This document shows, piece after piece, positions 7,394 to 8,261 of a DNA stretch of 8,261 nt (positions are counted from its first letter, which is position 1; every line of letters begins with the position of its first letter). Under the pieces are notes generated by a model. That model ran no database searches, was not told where the DNA came from, and saw only the letters and a list, made by a program, of their open reading frames with translations. Location of the stretch: assembly GCA_029335925.2 (NCBI GenBank), contig JARJMX020000009.1:1-8261 (forward strand), read 5' to 3'. Source of the stretch: Gammaproteobacteria bacterium. Lineage in GTDB: Bacteria; Pseudomonadota; Gammaproteobacteria; Halothiobacillales; Halothiobacillaceae. Made by a program: the position numbers and the translations under genes.

Positions 7394-7704
7394 GAATCCA
7401 CCCAGTCGATGTAGTCGCAAGATCCCTCCATGGGAACATACAGAATCTGCGGAAGTTCATACGGATGCCACTTGCGCAGCATAGTTTCGATTTGCGGGCC
7501 GAGTGCGCGGCGTGTCTTCAGGCGCAGTTCATATTCCTCGTCCTCATGCAGGGTGCCCTGCCAGGGATAGATCGAGGTGAGCGGGGCGCTGACTTGGGCA
7601 CAGGCGGCGAGGCGCGCCTCCAGCAGGGCGCGGGCCGCCGCCAGGGCCGTGGCGCGATCCGGGAAGGTGCTGATGACGATGCAGTGCGTGCTCATGGAAG
7701 GCAT
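7378..7704 (-). CDS. cutA: Divalent-cation tolerance protein CutA
   Basis: CutA is a small trimeric protein with a ferredoxin-like fold, linked genetically to divalent-metal (copper) tolerance; its molecular role is still unclear. The 108 residues match the usual 105-115. Family marks are the N-terminal strand CIVISTFPD (8-16), LLEARLAACAQV (27-38), SIYPWQGTLHEDEEYEL (44-60), the LKTR strand, and the C-terminal HPYELPQILYVP (80-91) and YIDWVDSCL. The ATG at 7704 is chosen; ATG 7695 (MSTHCIVISTF) is three codons later and equally plausible, as neither has a well-spaced ribosome-binding site. The 3' end overlaps dsbD by 16 bases, so the two are probably translated from one mRNA. Linkage of cutA to dsbD is also known from E. 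coli, where dsbD was once named cutA2. A divergent AT-rich promoter region lies upstream. Confidence 0.96.
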   Translation of the reverse strand: MPSMSTHCIVISTFPDRATALAAARALLEARLAACAQVSAPLTSIYPWQGTLHEDEEYELRLKTRRALGPQIETMLRKWHPYELPQILYVPMEGSCDYIDWVDSCLAS

Positions 7705-7740
7705 TGTCCATGATTCGCGGGATGCATGACTATGGTGAAT

Positions 7741-7769
7741 ATTTTATCGTCTATAAACACATAAACCCC
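7741..7769 (-). promoter_or_regulatory. Possible promoter for cutA-dsbD
   Basis: On the minus strand TAAAAT (7746-7741) matches the sigma-70 -10 consensus at 5 of 6, and would start a transcript near 7734, about 30 bases before cutA. At 17 bases upstream the hexamer is GGGGTT (7769-7764), which is a poor -35 and falls within one arm of the palindrome at 7766-7782. If real, this promoter may need an activator or be controlled through that palindrome. Confidence 0.35.
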
Positions 7770-7782
7770 ATATGATATGGGG
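7766..7782. promoter_or_regulatory. Perfect 17-base palindrome in the divergent cutA/receiver spacer; operator candidate
   Basis: CCCCATATGATATGGGG is a perfect 8+1+8 inverted repeat. It is placed over the predicted -35 of the plus-strand receiver gene and at the -35 position of the possible cutA promoter, where a dimeric regulator could affect both. As RNA it could form a 7-bp hairpin with a TGA loop. On the plus strand no T-tract follows; on the minus strand T-containing sequence follows, but no gene upstream would need that terminator. Confidence 0.5.
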
Positions 7783-7800
7783 CTGAGGGAAGCATATACT
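7772..7800 (+). promoter_or_regulatory. Probable sigma-70 promoter of the receiver-domain gene
   Basis: ATGATA (7772-7777; 4 of 6 to -35) and TATACT (7795-7800; 5 of 6 to -10) have an ideal 17-base spacer. Transcription would begin near 7807, leaving a leader of about 22 bases before ATG 7829. The -35 lies inside the 17-base palindrome, which suggests repression. Confidence 0.5.
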
Positions 7801-7828
7801 TGCCCAAATTTTCCACGGGTTGCAGGGA

Positions 7829-8224
7829 ATGTCGGCCGATAGCGCTCAGAAACCCAAGGCATTGATCGTTGATCCAAGCACTACTGCGCGCACCATGCTG
7901 CGGCGAATAGTGGAAGAGGCAGGGCTCGAGGCCAGGATGGCTGCCTCCGGGGAAGAGGACTTGGAGCGTGTGCGTAGTGAGGCAATCGACATCGTAGTTA
8001 TAAGCTCTCGCCTTCTTGATATGACCGGTCTGCAATTGGCCCAGGCTCTGCGCCCCTATGTGAACAAGGGGGCACCGCTACTCCTAGTGACCTCCGAAGG
8101 CAACGATGCACCGGTGCAGGAGGCCTGTCGCGTCGGCATCACGGATGTGTTCCAGCGCACCCGGCTTAGTGTCCTGCTGCCCTACCTGCGGGACTTGTTA
8201 CGTCGAAGGTACTGCAACGACTAG
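7829..8224 (+). CDS. Stand-alone response-regulator receiver domain lacking the phospho-acceptor Asp
   Basis: The 131 residues (from ATG 7829) align by pattern with a CheY-like receiver domain with no output domain. Landmarks: beta-1 and acid pocket KALIVDPSTTARTML (10-24), with Asp15 kept but the second acidic position Pro16; beta-3 IDIVVISSRLLDMTGLQL (53-70), where the usual phospho-Asp is Ser59 and the usual Pro is Leu63; beta-4 LLLVTSEGND with the switch Thr88; and beta-5 GITDVFQRTR, where the conserved Lys is Arg110. The fold therefore looks kept while phosphorylation by the normal route looks lost. Such pseudo-receivers generally work by protein contact, but the partner is unknown here. 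ATG 7829 is preferred over TTG 7820; AGGGA lies too close before it to be an ideal ribosome-binding site. A second gene seems to begin 18 bases downstream and may be its partner. It is transcribed away from cutA. Confidence 0.8.
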   Translation: MSADSAQKPKALIVDPSTTARTMLRRIVEEAGLEARMAASGEEDLERVRSEAIDIVVISSRLLDMTGLQLAQALRPYVNKGAPLLLVTSEGNDAPVQEACRVGITDVFQRTRLSVLLPYLRDLLRRRYCND

Positions 8225-8242
8225 GCGGGGGAGCGCAGCCTG

Positions 8243-8261
8243 ATGCTCGAGAATTCGCGCA
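8243..8261 (+). CDS. Start of a downstream gene, cut by the window edge
   Basis: ATG 8243 follows a strong ribosome-binding site, GGGGGAG at 8227-8233, with 9 bases between. The visible product is MLENSR. It lies 18 bases after the receiver gene's stop on the same strand, so co-transcription is likely. The product cannot be identified from six codons. Confidence 0.45.

Noticed and set aside
7394..7420. Nine-codon N-terminal extension of DsbD from TTG 7420
   Set aside because: The extension (MRLHRLGGF) precedes a complete signal peptide starting at ATG 7393, overlaps cutA further, and uses a rare start codon.
7766..7782. The spacer palindrome as an intrinsic terminator
   Set aside because: No T-tract follows on the plus strand, and on the minus strand no gene upstream ends here; it sits between divergent gene starts.
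7820..7828. TTG 7820 as start of the receiver gene
   Set aside because: ATG 7829 is a better codon and still leaves the full receiver fold; the extra MQG adds nothing recognisable.
1..8261. Mobile elements, CRISPR arrays, tRNA/rRNA genes, toxin-antitoxin or defence genes
   Set aside because: I found no transposase or integrase motifs, no regular short direct repeats with spacers, no tRNA cloverleaf or rRNA sequence, and no defence-type domains on either strand.

Overview
The window is a GC-rich stretch of a gammaproteobacterial-type chromosome made almost entirely of housekeeping genes. The order cutA-dsbD-(small lipoprotein remnant)-aroQ-accB-accC-prmA is a familiar gammaproteobacterial arrangement. 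The UbiF-like hydroxylase at the left edge also fits a ubiquinone-making proteobacterium. I see no insertion sequence, phage gene, CRISPR array, tRNA or rRNA. The species cannot be named from this sequence alone.

Layout. On the plus strand at the left are the 3' part of a flavin-dependent ubiquinone-biosynthesis hydroxylase (1-699) and, coupled by an ATGA overlap, a six-helix voltage-gated-type potassium channel (696-1568). Its 3' end overlaps by 41 bases, tail to tail, with prmA on the minus strand. Reading leftward on the minus strand from about 7.7 kb: cutA, dsbD (16-base overlap with cutA), a decayed small lipoprotein gene (ATGA overlap with dsbD), a promoter-like sequence, then aroQ, accB, accC and, after a 120-base spacer, prmA. 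At the right, a short AT-rich divergent spacer with a perfect 17-base palindrome separates cutA from a plus-strand degenerate response-regulator receiver and the first codons of another gene.

How the genes work together. cutA and dsbD belong to envelope metal/redox handling. DsbD carries electrons from cytoplasmic thioredoxin across the inner membrane to periplasmic thiol proteins. A small lipoprotein of the kind that might receive those electrons appears to have been lost just downstream. AroQ (shikimate pathway), AccB and AccC (biotin carboxyl carrier and biotin carboxylase of acetyl-CoA carboxylase) form one tight operon. PrmA methylates ribosomal protein L11 and probably shares that transcript, at least in part.

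Points that depart from the ordinary: DsbD has two tandem copies of its periplasmic electron-accepting domain with a 140-residue period; AccB has Arg directly after the biotinylated Lys, where Met or Leu is usual; the receiver protein lacks its phospho-acceptor Asp and its conserved Lys; a frameshifted, stop-interrupted gene lies between dsbD and aroQ; and a palindrome overlies the predicted -35 of the receiver gene. I did not find a convincing new multi-gene system.
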